A stretch of DNA of 64,000 nucleotides, taken from NCBI RefSeq assembly GCF_009795715.1, contig NZ_WTCR01000008.1, forward strand, positions 62,001-126,000. Direction: 5' to 3'. This DNA is from Labilibaculum euxinicum. GTDB lineage: Bacteria; Bacteroidota; Bacteroidia; Bacteroidales; Marinifilaceae. The stretch's first letter is position 1. Each line of letters starts with the position of its first letter. The position numbers and the translations under genes were made by a program. Below, in pieces: positions 26,250 to 34,216 of the stretch. The notes under the pieces are model-generated. The model did no database searches. It saw nothing but the letters and a program-made list of their open reading frames with translations, and was not told the DNA's origin.

Positions 26250-27110
26250 TTACTGGTAATGTTCAGATTTTTTATATTCCTGACATTTCCGATATAAATT
26301 AAACAATGCATTTTTCAGGTTCAAATTAGGTTTCGAATTATAGGCCACTAATAAAAATGGTTCAGCTTCACGCATTTTATTTCTGGCTAAAGCCAATTTA
26401 CTTTTGCATTGTTGATAATCATTATCACTTGGTTTTGCAATCGCCTCATAATTCTCAACTACAGAATCATACTCTGAATTAGCCTTCAAAAACAAAATAA
26501 TTCCCAAGTTCATATTTGAATTCACATCATTGGGCTTTAGTTCAATTGCTTTACGATACTCCGGTTTAGCCTTCTCAATATCATTTAATTTCTGATAAGA
26601 AATTGCTTTAAAATAATGATACTTGTAATTTTCCGGATACCACTCAATCAATTCATCACAAACCGGTAATAGTTTTTCAAATTGTTCTGAATTCACATAC
26701 AGAAACGCAAGAATCTTAACCGTTTGCTTATATTCATGCGGGATATTCTTCATTTTTGCCTTCAAAACAAATTCCTGTCCCTTCACATCATTTTCCGATT
26801 TATATATTGCCAACAGCCTGGAATAAAAACTTACACCAGAATTCCCCATATCCATTGCAATTCTGTAATTCTTTTTAGCTTCCTCTATTTTACCAAGTTC
26901 CTGCTGGCATACTCCAACGTAACCAAATGCCCATGAACGCTGAAAATTATCTCCGATACCACTTTCTATCAATGCCTGGTAATCCTTCAGTGCATCCTGA
27001 TAGTGCTCATCAAAAAATTTACTGTTTGCCTTGTTTATCACTTCATCAAATTCCTGAGCTGATAAAAACAAAGACACAAATACTAATACTGATGTTAAAA
27101 TCCCTTTCAT
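26250..27110 (-). CDS. Secreted tetratricopeptide-repeat protein
   Basis: 286 residues: signal peptide (MKGILTSVLVFVSLFLSAQ) and then helical TPR units across about residues 20-280. Recognisable repeats include YQDALKDYQALIESG, WAFGYVGVCQQELGKIEEAKKNYRIAM, YHYFKAISYQKLNDIEKAKPEYRKAI and NSNMNLGIILFL. TPRs bind other proteins, so it is a likely periplasmic scaffold. No partner is indicated by its neighbours. It faces the KAS III-like gene convergently. Confidence 0.85.
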   Translation of the reverse strand: MKGILTSVLVFVSLFLSAQEFDEVINKANSKFFDEHYQDALKDYQALIESGIGDNFQRSWAFGYVGVCQQELGKIEEAKKNYRIAMDMGNSGVSFYSRLLAIYKSENDVKGQEFVLKAKMKNIPHEYKQTVKILAFLYVNSEQFEKLLPVCDELIEWYPENYKYHYFKAISYQKLNDIEKAKPEYRKAIELKPNDVNSNMNLGIILFLKANSEYDSVVENYEAIAKPSDNDYQQCKSKLALARNKMREAEPFLLVAYNSKPNLNLKNALFNLYRKCQEYKKSEHYQ

Positions 27111-27189
27111 AATTCTTCAAAATCTAATATAAATACAAGCCTTTATATATTAGACATCCAAAAATCAGTTTAGGATGGATTAATGTCAA

Positions 27190-27220
27190 TAAAAAAACGC
27201 AGAAATTAAATTTCTGCGTT
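27190..27220 (-). terminator. Intrinsic terminator after rlmB (minus strand)
   Basis: AACGCAGAAAT pairs with ATTTCTGCGTT around TAA; on the minus strand it is followed by TTTTTTTATT. Confidence 0.88.
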
Positions 27221-27243
27221 CAAATCTATGTTTTTTTAGAAGA

Positions 27244-27984
27244 CTAACTTCTTTGTCTCACTGCCTCGTATACCATTAAAGATGCTGCAACAGATACATT
27301 CAAAGATTGAATTGAACCGACAATTGGAATTTTAACCTGCTCGTCAGCCAAGCGCAGCAAAGCATCCTCAATACCAACATCTTCCGATCCCATAACAATA
27401 GCTGTTGCTAATGTAAAATCACCTTCAGTATAAACTTTTTCAGCCTTTTCGGTTGCTGCGATAATTCGGATTCCTTCTTTCTTCAAATAACGGGCAAGAG
27501 TCTTTAAATTTTGAACCCTGCAAACAGGTATATTATACAAAGCTCCGGCGGATGTTTTTATAGAATCAGGAGTAATCTTTGCTGAATTCTTAAAAGGAAT
27601 TACAATGGCATGTACACCAGCACATTCAGCAGAACGAGCAATAGCACCAAAGTTACGCACATCTGTAATTTCATCTAAAAGCAATAAAAGTGGTGTTTTA
27701 CCCTGAGCAAAAAGTTCAGGTACAATTTCTTCTATTTCCTGATAAGGAATTGGAACAATTAAAGCAACAACTCCCTGATTGTTATGTTGATCCAAAGAAT
27801 TCAACTTCTCAACAGGAACAAATTGATATTCAACTCCCTTTTCGCGAATTAAATCGAATAATTCTTGAAACAAAGGACCTGCTAATCCTGTTTTGATCAA
27901 TACCTTTTCAATTTCCTTTTCACTTTTTATTGCTTCCATTGTTGCTCTGATTCCGAACAACATCTCTTGTCTTTGTTTAGCCAT
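27244..27984 (-). CDS. rlmB: TrmH/RlmB-family 2'-O-ribose RNA methyltransferase
   Basis: SPOUT-class methyltransferase, 246 residues, cytoplasmic; RlmB methylates the ribose of G2251 in 23S rRNA. The N-terminal L30e-like substrate-binding domain (about 1-85, beginning MLFGIRATMEAI) is followed by the knotted catalytic domain: LLLDEITDVRNFGAIARSAE (motif 1, about 99-118), VMGSEDVGIEDAL (motif 2, about 190) and IPIVGSIQSLNVSVAASLMVYE (motif 3, about 217-238). It is 12 bases downstream of the DUF418 gene. RlmB is the best fit; the exact target nucleotide is inferred from family. Confidence 0.9.
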   Translation of the reverse strand: MAKQRQEMLFGIRATMEAIKSEKEIEKVLIKTGLAGPLFQELFDLIREKGVEYQFVPVEKLNSLDQHNNQGVVALIVPIPYQEIEEIVPELFAQGKTPLLLLLDEITDVRNFGAIARSAECAGVHAIVIPFKNSAKITPDSIKTSAGALYNIPVCRVQNLKTLARYLKKEGIRIIAATEKAEKVYTEGDFTLATAIVMGSEDVGIEDALLRLADEQVKIPIVGSIQSLNVSVAASLMVYEAVRQRS

Positions 27985-27996
27985 CGATTAATTTGC

Positions 27997-29241
27997 TTAT
28001 TGGTGTTTTACATTCATTAATAATTGAGGCTTTTCCTTATATGTCAGATATCGCCACAACCATTCAAATGGTCCCATTTTATAATATTTCAACCAAATAA
28101 TGGAAAAAATCAATTGAAAAGTCCAGATTAACAAAACCCAAATCAATAATTCTATTCTTGAGTAACGTGCAAACATTCCAAAACCATAACTATAAAAAAT
28201 AATGGAACAAATTATGGATTGACAAAGGTAGTTCGTAAAAGCCATTCGACCAACTGCTTCAAAACCTTTTGTTAAAAAACGCAAAATTTTCAATTGATAA
28301 ATCAGAATGATCAAACCAATATAGCCCAATGAGGAAAATAAACTGCCAAAATAATTGAACTGATAGCCGTATTTAAAGAAATGAATTACCTCCCATTTAG
28401 TTTCAACAATGCGATGAAATCCCTCATTGGCAAAAAAAGTACCTATGCCAATTCCCAGAATAGCCATCAGAAAATAAAATAGTTTCGATTTTTTCGCGGC
28501 CAAAACTCCATTGTTCAGCAATACCATTCCCAGCAACATTACTCCGGTTGTTCTCCATAAAGACAGCATAAAAAATGAGCCTATCTGATAATTCATATTC
28601 AACTGAGCTCTTTTCACGAAAATATCAAACCAACTTCCTATTTGATACAAATCTATTTCTGCTGCTACTAATTCTGGACCAGGACTAAAATCTGCCATGG
28701 ATTCCTTTGCCATTTCGGGTGGCATACTTTCAAAAAAACTACCTACTAAATAAAAAAATCCCATTGGAATTAGATATAGTACTACGCATAGTACAATTTT
28801 CCACTGATCTTTCATTTCCCGAAGTAAAACTGCGATCAAGCCCACAATGGCATAAGCAACCAAAATATCTCCAAACCAAATTAAATAAGCATGCAGTATT
28901 CCAAATAGCAGCAACCACATCATGCGTCGAATGTGAAATTTTGAACCATCAAATCCCTTGTCATTTAGCCGGTTAATAAACAGCAAAATACCTGCACCAA
29001 ATAAAATAGAGAAGATGGTCATAAACTTCAATTCACCAAATACATTCACGAAATAATAGAATATATAATCGGATGCAGACAATTCTCCCATTACTGATGG
29101 GTTGGAAAAAGAGGCATTGGGAAGCCCAAACAACTGAATATTTATCAACAAAATTCCTAAAAGAGCAAACCCCCGAAGTATATCGAGAGATTGAATTCTT
29201 TCATTGGATAAGGTTGGCTTTGCAGAAAGTGAGGTCATCAT
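27997..29241 (-). CDS. DUF418-domain (YeiB-like) integral membrane protein
   Basis: 414 residues with about ten membrane helices. The N-terminal SLDILRGFALLGILLINIQ is the diagnostic opening of the family, and the DUF418 domain occupies the C-terminal third (about 240-405, with AFTNYLCQSI and FQLIFSIIWLKYYKMGPFEWLWR). Related to acyltransferase-3-type membrane proteins; a transport or acyl-transfer role has been proposed for the family, but function is not established. It is next to rlmB in one transcription unit. Confidence 0.88.
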   Translation of the reverse strand: MMTSLSAKPTLSNERIQSLDILRGFALLGILLINIQLFGLPNASFSNPSVMGELSASDYIFYYFVNVFGELKFMTIFSILFGAGILLFINRLNDKGFDGSKFHIRRMMWLLLFGILHAYLIWFGDILVAYAIVGLIAVLLREMKDQWKIVLCVVLYLIPMGFFYLVGSFFESMPPEMAKESMADFSPGPELVAAEIDLYQIGSWFDIFVKRAQLNMNYQIGSFFMLSLWRTTGVMLLGMVLLNNGVLAAKKSKLFYFLMAILGIGIGTFFANEGFHRIVETKWEVIHFFKYGYQFNYFGSLFSSLGYIGLIILIYQLKILRFLTKGFEAVGRMAFTNYLCQSIICSIIFYSYGFGMFARYSRIELLIWVLLIWTFQLIFSIIWLKYYKMGPFEWLWRYLTYKEKPQLLMNVKHQ

Positions 29242-29296
29242 TTTTGTTCCAAGATAGTAATTATCTAAAAATCAACACTTCGAACTTTAAAATTTA

Positions 29297-31237
29297 CTAT
29301 TCCCCTTTTTCGGCAATTAGCAGCTCTAATTCTTCATTTAAATTCTCCCAATCAGACATTTCTTTTTCAAGATCTTTTTTGGCTTTTTCATATCTTGAAA
29401 AAAGTGACTGATCCTGCATATTTTCAGGATTTGCAAGTAACTCTTCCATCTGTGCTATTTGCTCTTCAAATCGCGCTATATTATCTTCTGAATTTGAAAC
29501 AGCTCTTTCCATTTTAGAGATTTTTTTATTCATCTCTTTCCGCTCCAAATAATTCAACTTATTATCAGAAGGCGCAGCATCTGCCTGAACTACAGAAACA
29601 GCTTTCTTCACTTCCAATTCCTTTAAGGAATCCATTTTCTTGGTTTGCAGAAAATCATAGATTCCTCCTAAATGTTCTTTTATCTTCTTATTCGTAAACT
29701 CATATACTTTTGAGGAAAGTCCATTCAAGAATTCACGATCGTGAGAAACTACGATTACCGTACCATCAAATTGATTCAATGCTTCTTTCAAAACATCTTT
29801 CGATCTCATATCCAAATGGTTGGTAGGTTCATCGAGTACAAGAAGGTTCACGGGTTCCAAAAGCAAGCGAATCATAGCCAAACGGGAACGCTCTCCTCCC
29901 GATAAAACCTTCACTTTTTTATCAATATCCTCGCCCCGAAACATGAAAGCACCCAAAATATCACGAATCTTAGTTCGAACATCTCCAACAGCAACATCAT
30001 CAATCGTTTCAAATACCGATTTGTTTTCGTTCAACATCTGAGCCTGATTTTGAGCAAAATAGCCAATCTTTACATTGTGTCCCAACTTACATGTACCCGT
30101 ATGCTCTAGTTCGCCCATCAAGACTTTTACCAGTGTCGATTTCCCTTCTCCATTCTTACCCACAAAAGCAAGTTTTTCACCTCTCTCAATTACAAATTCA
30201 AGCTCATTTAAAACCAAATGATCACCATATGCTTTGCTCAAATTTTTCACCTCACAAACCAAATCGCCAGATCGTGGCGCCGGCGGAAATTTCAGGCTTA
30301 GTTTCGAGCTATCCTCCTCGTCAATCTCGATACGGTCAATTTTATCCAATTGCTTGATACGGGACTGAACCTGAACTGATTTTGTTGCCTTATATCGAAA
30401 ACGCTCAATAAAGTCTTCAGTATCTTTTATTTGTTTTTGCTGATTAATGTAGGCTTTCATTTGCTGTTCGCGACGCTCTGCGTGCAAAACAACATATTGT
30501 GAATAGGGAACTTTGTAATCGTATATTTTACCAACAGAAATTTCAACGGTTCTATTGGTAATATTATCCAAAAATGCCCGGTCATGAGACACCAACACCA
30601 CAGCTCCCGGATATGTTTTTAGAAAATCCTCCAGCCACTGAATTGATTCAATATCCAAATGATTCGTTGGCTCATCGAGAAGAAAAACATGTGGGCGGCG
30701 CAACAGAATTTTTGCCAATTCTACCCGCATTCTCCATCCCCCGCTAAATTCTGTAGTCTGTCTAATAAAATCACTTCTTAAAAATCCCAATCCAAGTAAA
30801 GTACGCTCCGCTTCGGCCTCAATATTTTCACCACCCATCATATGGTAGCGATCATTTTTATCCGTCAATCTTTCTATCAGCTTCATGTACTCTTCCGATT
30901 CGTAATCGGTTCGTTCGGCAATTTCCGAATTAATTTCAGCAATTTCCTTTTCCAAGCCCAAAACCTCTTCAAAAGCTGACAAAGCTTCCTCCATCACAGT
31001 ATTACCGTCGATATGATTTACCTGCTGAGGTAAGTATCCTATTTTAATCTCATTTGGTAATGATACAGTTCCCGTTGTAGGCGCCTGAAAACCAGCAAAT
31101 ATTTTTAGCAAAGTTGATTTTCCTGCACCATTCTTCCCAACCAATCCAATTCGGTCGCGAGTATTTACAATAAAACTTACTTGCTTAAAAAGGGTAAAGC
31201 CACCAAATTCAACCGTAAGATTGTTAATAGAGATCAT
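29297..31237 (-). CDS. ABC-F family ATPase (ribosome-associated type)
   Basis: Soluble protein of 646 residues with two ATP-binding cassettes and no membrane domain. Cassette 1: Walker A GLVGKNGAGKST (about 35), signature FSGGWRMRVELA, Walker B VFLLDEPTNHLD. Cassette 2: FVGKNGEGKST (about 358), LSGGERSRLAM, LLVLDEPTNHLD. The linker between them is the charged P-site tRNA interaction motif region (RRE, QQMKAYINQQKQIKDTEDFIERFRY). A C-terminal coiled coil (about 560-646) resembles Uup. Known ABC-F proteins act on stalled ribosomes or give antibiotic protection; which applies here is not clear. Promoter box CAAAGATA (complement of TATCTTTG) lies upstream. Confidence 0.93.
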   Translation of the reverse strand: MISINNLTVEFGGFTLFKQVSFIVNTRDRIGLVGKNGAGKSTLLKIFAGFQAPTTGTVSLPNEIKIGYLPQQVNHIDGNTVMEEALSAFEEVLGLEKEIAEINSEIAERTDYESEEYMKLIERLTDKNDRYHMMGGENIEAEAERTLLGLGFLRSDFIRQTTEFSGGWRMRVELAKILLRRPHVFLLDEPTNHLDIESIQWLEDFLKTYPGAVVLVSHDRAFLDNITNRTVEISVGKIYDYKVPYSQYVVLHAERREQQMKAYINQQKQIKDTEDFIERFRYKATKSVQVQSRIKQLDKIDRIEIDEEDSSKLSLKFPPAPRSGDLVCEVKNLSKAYGDHLVLNELEFVIERGEKLAFVGKNGEGKSTLVKVLMGELEHTGTCKLGHNVKIGYFAQNQAQMLNENKSVFETIDDVAVGDVRTKIRDILGAFMFRGEDIDKKVKVLSGGERSRLAMIRLLLEPVNLLVLDEPTNHLDMRSKDVLKEALNQFDGTVIVVSHDREFLNGLSSKVYEFTNKKIKEHLGGIYDFLQTKKMDSLKELEVKKAVSVVQADAAPSDNKLNYLERKEMNKKISKMERAVSNSEDNIARFEEQIAQMEELLANPENMQDQSLFSRYEKAKKDLEKEMSDWENLNEELELLIAEKGE

Positions 31238-31265
31238 ACTAATTCATGTTTTTCTGTTAAAGCGA

Positions 31266-31273
31266 CAAAGATA
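31266..31273 (-). promoter_or_regulatory. Candidate -7 box TATCTTTG of the ABC-F gene
   Basis: Exact TAnnTTTG on the minus strand, 28 bases before the ABC-F ATG at 31237. No clear -33 element at the usual distance. Confidence 0.5.
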
Positions 31274-31322
31274 ACAACAGTTCTCAGTTATCCGTAATCA
31301 TTGATCAGTAAATACAATCATC

Positions 31323-32069
31323 CTAATTATCACAAATCACGGTCAGCTTATCTTCCTGCAAAATTTTTGCTTTTTTTATTAATTCTGATTCAATGATATT
31401 TTCTTTCACTTCGAGCATCACAATGGTTTCAGCCTCGGCAAAAGAGATGTCGTAAATCCGGTTTACTTTCTGATATTCCTTCGGATATTTTGAAATCAAC
31501 TGATCGTACAATTGATCCAAATAAATTTTTGATGGGTTGTGAAATTCCAACTTCAACTCAAAGCGTCGAACCAAGGCTTCATCAATTAAGTCAATTTGGT
31601 TGGTCGCCGCAATTAGAATCGAGTTTTTTGGTAACGAATCAATCTGTTGAATCATGCTATTCACCACCCGTTTCATCTCACTGCTATCGGTATTGTCATA
31701 GTTTCTTTCTTTGCCCAAAGAATCGAACTCATCGAAAAATAAAACGGCCTCCTGAGTTTCTGCCATTTTAAATGCGGCTGCAATATTTCTTGAGGTTTCT
31801 CCTAATTTAGACGAGACAATATTACCCAAATTAATCGTTTTCAACTTTTTGCCCAACTTATTGGCAATAGCCCTGGCAGTCATGGTTTTTCCACAACCTG
31901 ATTTCCCAAAAAGCAAAAGTTTATTCACTACGGGCAAACCAAATCTATTTAGTATTTCAAGGTGCTCATACTCTCTTAGAAACTGCTCTACTTGAACCGA
32001 CAACTCCTTATCAAAAACAATATCCTCAAAATCGACCCGTCCCATATTGGGAACAAATAAATGATTCAT
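31323..32069 (-). CDS. AAA-family ATPase
   Basis: Single AAA module of 248 residues. Walker A FGKSGCGKTMTARA (about 53-66), Walker B AVLFFDEFDSLGKE (about 109), sensor 1 LIAATNQID (about 152) and arginine finger EALVRRFELKL (about 165). The arrangement is like the SpoVK/CDC48-type remodelling ATPases, but there is no added substrate-binding domain, so it would need a partner. It has 164 bases to the SpoIIAA-like gene if that gene begins at GTG 32234, leaving space for both promoters. The two divergent genes may be functionally related (inference). Confidence 0.88.
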   Translation of the reverse strand: MNHLFVPNMGRVDFEDIVFDKELSVQVEQFLREYEHLEILNRFGLPVVNKLLLFGKSGCGKTMTARAIANKLGKKLKTINLGNIVSSKLGETSRNIAAAFKMAETQEAVLFFDEFDSLGKERNYDNTDSSEMKRVVNSMIQQIDSLPKNSILIAATNQIDLIDEALVRRFELKLEFHNPSKIYLDQLYDQLISKYPKEYQKVNRIYDISFAEAETIVMLEVKENIIESELIKKAKILQEDKLTVICDN

Positions 32070-32139
32070 ACTTAGCTTATATGTTTGTGTTTAAATATTT
32101 TGCAAACCTAACATTTAATCTTCAATCCGGAAAAAATCA

Positions 32140-32170
32140 TTTGGTAGTTTTAGAAAAAGAATTACATTTG
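32140..32170 (+). promoter_or_regulatory. Promoter TTTG-N19-TACATTTG
   Basis: TTTG at 32140-32143, 19-base spacer, TACATTTG at 32163-32170: both elements and the spacing fit the Bacteroidota primary sigma consensus. It is the best promoter match in the window. It lies inside the longer version of the following ORF, so it argues that translation starts further downstream, at GTG 32234. Confidence 0.65.
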
Positions 32171-32233
32171 CAAACCCTAAAAAAACCAATCTATGAATAT
32201 GCAAATCAATTAATTAACAAAATAAATAATAGA

Positions 32234-32674
32234 GTGGGGAATTCTTATTACAACTATGTAGAGGAACATAAGCTTTTGATAGAATGCTTTTGCGGAGAGA
32301 CGGAGATTGAAGATGTATTTGAATTAAAAAATAAAATTGAAGTTAATTTAAGCCAAGTGCCTAAATTTAGCATTTTGGTTGATATTCAAGAAAATACCGA
32401 TAAGCCTTATCATAAAATGAATGATGCTTTTATCGAATTCTATTCGAAATCAGAATTAACTTTAAAAATTGACAGTATTGCTATTGTTACAAACACACCA
32501 AATCAGGTTGTAAACACCATACTTTTCATTGATGACTTAAAAGAAGTATTCGATATACCAATAAGAGTATTTAGTTCACTCGAACCAGCTATTAACTGGC
32601 TGCATTCTGATGTTAGTATTGACAAAATAAAATCGATGCTTGAAGACTTTAAAAACACAATTGTGTTAAAATAA
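32234..32674 (+). CDS. SpoIIAA-like (STAS-fold) small protein
   Basis: 146 residues from GTG 32234. The body (NSYYNYVEEHKLLIECFCGE, then IDSIAIVTNTPNQVV and the C-terminal IRVFSSLEPAINWL) follows the pattern of SpoIIAA-like proteins of Bacteroidota, which have an STAS-like fold and unknown function. An in-frame ATG exists at 32081, but the extra 51 residues do not look like part of the domain, would leave only 11 bases to the divergent AAA gene, and contain a complete promoter sequence. I therefore prefer the GTG. A terminator follows directly, and then MITE copy 2. Confidence 0.7.
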   Translation: MGNSYYNYVEEHKLLIECFCGETEIEDVFELKNKIEVNLSQVPKFSILVDIQENTDKPYHKMNDAFIEFYSKSELTLKIDSIAIVTNTPNQVVNTILFIDDLKEVFDIPIRVFSSLEPAINWLHSDVSIDKIKSMLEDFKNTIVLK

Positions 32675-32675
32675 A

Positions 32676-32710
32676 AAAGGGAGTTCCAATGGAGCTCCCT
32701 TTCTGTTTCC
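32676..32710. terminator. Intrinsic terminator
   Basis: AAAGGGAGTTCC pairs with GGAGCTCCCTTT (one T-G wobble) around AAT, followed by TCTGTTTCC; an A-rich run precedes it, so it may act in both directions. Confidence 0.8.
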
Positions 32711-32718
32711 AGATTTAA

Positions 32719-32879
32719 TACCAAATTAACATCAAATCATGCCATATAAAATGTTTCTTTTCAGCTATATCTTCGTTAAAAAAGATGCATCGTAACATGG
32801 CTGTGCTTTACTTTTTTGCCTCGATTCAGCTAAAAATTAATTCATTTTAATTAAAGTCTATTTTGAAATTAAATTGGTA
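32719..32879. mobile_element. MITE-like element, copy 2 (161 bp)
   Basis: Second copy of the element at 3276-3436, same orientation and same length. It is flanked by TAA at 32716-32718 and 32880-32882, again a 3-bp duplication, of a different sequence from copy 1. Inverted ends start TACCAA on both sides. It sits between a terminator and the 3' end of a convergent gene. Confidence 0.75.
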
Positions 32880-32891
32880 TAAGATTACCCT

Positions 32892-34007
32892 TTACTTTTT
32901 AGAATAATCTTTATAAATCGCTTTTTTAAATTCCACCCAATGCGCTTCGGTCATTCTATCAGGCGTAAATAAACAAATACCTTTTGCTCCGTTAACCATC
33001 GACTCGCGTATTGCTTCACCCAATTCCTCCGGCAGTAAACCATGATTTTCAGGGTCTGCTTCTTTCGACTTAGAATCAGGCTTTGGACAAATGAATAAAC
33101 CGCTGTAAACAGGTTTTTCTCCCTTTACACTTTCAGATGATTCTTTACACATCTTGCCAACCCATTCTGTGCCCTCCAAATAAAAATCGTTATAATTCAT
33201 TGGGTAAAAAGCGTCTAAATTCCATTTATCCCACTCCTGACGAACCATTTTAACTGCATGAGAATGAGGCCCGGGAAATACCGCCGCTGTAATTTCTTTT
33301 CCTTGCGCATGTACATCTTCAGCCAAACGGTTTACTAATTTCGTGATCAAATCCTGACGGAATTGTTTCCACTCCTGAATATCTCTTGCTTCGGTCTGAT
33401 TGGTAATCTCAATACCCGTTTTAGCTTTGAAATCGGCTTTACACTTGTCGCAGTAACAATAGTCAAACTCCGGATACTCCTTATCCATTACCAAACCGTA
33501 CTTCTTCCAAAGTCCTTTCGCCAAAATTACATCCGGGAAACGGATATAGTCCAAATGAATTCCATCAACTTCCGGCAAGGCAGCTATTTTAGTATATAAT
33601 CCAGACAAATATTGATAGACCTCTTCCCTGTTCGGACACAAGAATGTGTAATGATCAACATAAGCAGGTTTCTCGTAAGCTGATTCCCCATTTCCATTAA
33701 CGGCATACAATTCCGCAGGAATGTTTTCATCACGTCCTTGTACCATAGTTGGTATCCATGTATGAAATTCGAGACCTGCCTCTTTGGCAATTTTACCAAC
33801 ACGTTGATAAACCAAAGGATCATGACCTCCGTTGTACATCAAACCATCAATTCCTTTTTCTTTTAAATCAGTAAAATTTGCTTTTAACTCAATATCTGTG
33901 GCCTCACCAGGACCACCCACCCATGCAAAACATGGAACTTTTGTTGTTGGTTTCGTTCCACACGAAATCAATACAAACAATGCAAAAACAGCAAGTAACT
34001 TGTTCAT
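32892..34007 (-). CDS. GHL10-like glycoside-hydrolase-type lipoprotein
   Basis: 371 residues. Signal peptide with lipobox VLISC places it in a membrane facing outward or periplasmic. The core resembles the GHL10/DUF187 TIM-barrel family: VDGIHLDYIRFPD (about 147-160, with the conserved acidic residue), AVFPGPHSHAVKMVRQEW and LDAFYPMNYNDFY further on. A CYCDKCKADF four-cysteine-like cluster (about residues 185-196) lies in an inserted loop and could bind metal, as in the family. Substrate unknown; family members occur in polysaccharide and cell-wall loci. It is monocistronic, next to MITE copy 2. Confidence 0.82.
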   Translation of the reverse strand: MNKLLAVFALFVLISCGTKPTTKVPCFAWVGGPGEATDIELKANFTDLKEKGIDGLMYNGGHDPLVYQRVGKIAKEAGLEFHTWIPTMVQGRDENIPAELYAVNGNGESAYEKPAYVDHYTFLCPNREEVYQYLSGLYTKIAALPEVDGIHLDYIRFPDVILAKGLWKKYGLVMDKEYPEFDYCYCDKCKADFKAKTGIEITNQTEARDIQEWKQFRQDLITKLVNRLAEDVHAQGKEITAAVFPGPHSHAVKMVRQEWDKWNLDAFYPMNYNDFYLEGTEWVGKMCKESSESVKGEKPVYSGLFICPKPDSKSKEADPENHGLLPEELGEAIRESMVNGAKGICLFTPDRMTEAHWVEFKKAIYKDYSKK

Positions 34008-34182
34008 AGTACTTTTATAAAAATTGAAATGTGGCTTTGGAATACGAAGTAAAGATATAAAATTAAGTAGAAACAGCGATTCTCTTTTAGCCCTTAGGCT
34101 TTAGTTTAGGGGATTTCTGATAATAATGAAGATGTGATTCGACTTTTTGGCCTTTCAACCTTTCGACCTTTCGACTTTTATC

Positions 34183-34190
34183 TATCTTTG
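34183..34190 (+). promoter_or_regulatory. Candidate -7 box TATCTTTG before rlmD
   Basis: Exact TAnnTTTG, 27 bases before the GTG start at 34217. Just upstream (34151-34178) is a short imperfect tandem run of CTTTCRAC units (about three copies). Confidence 0.5.
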
Positions 34191-34216
34191 TGCCCATATT
34201 TAAAAACAATTGAATC

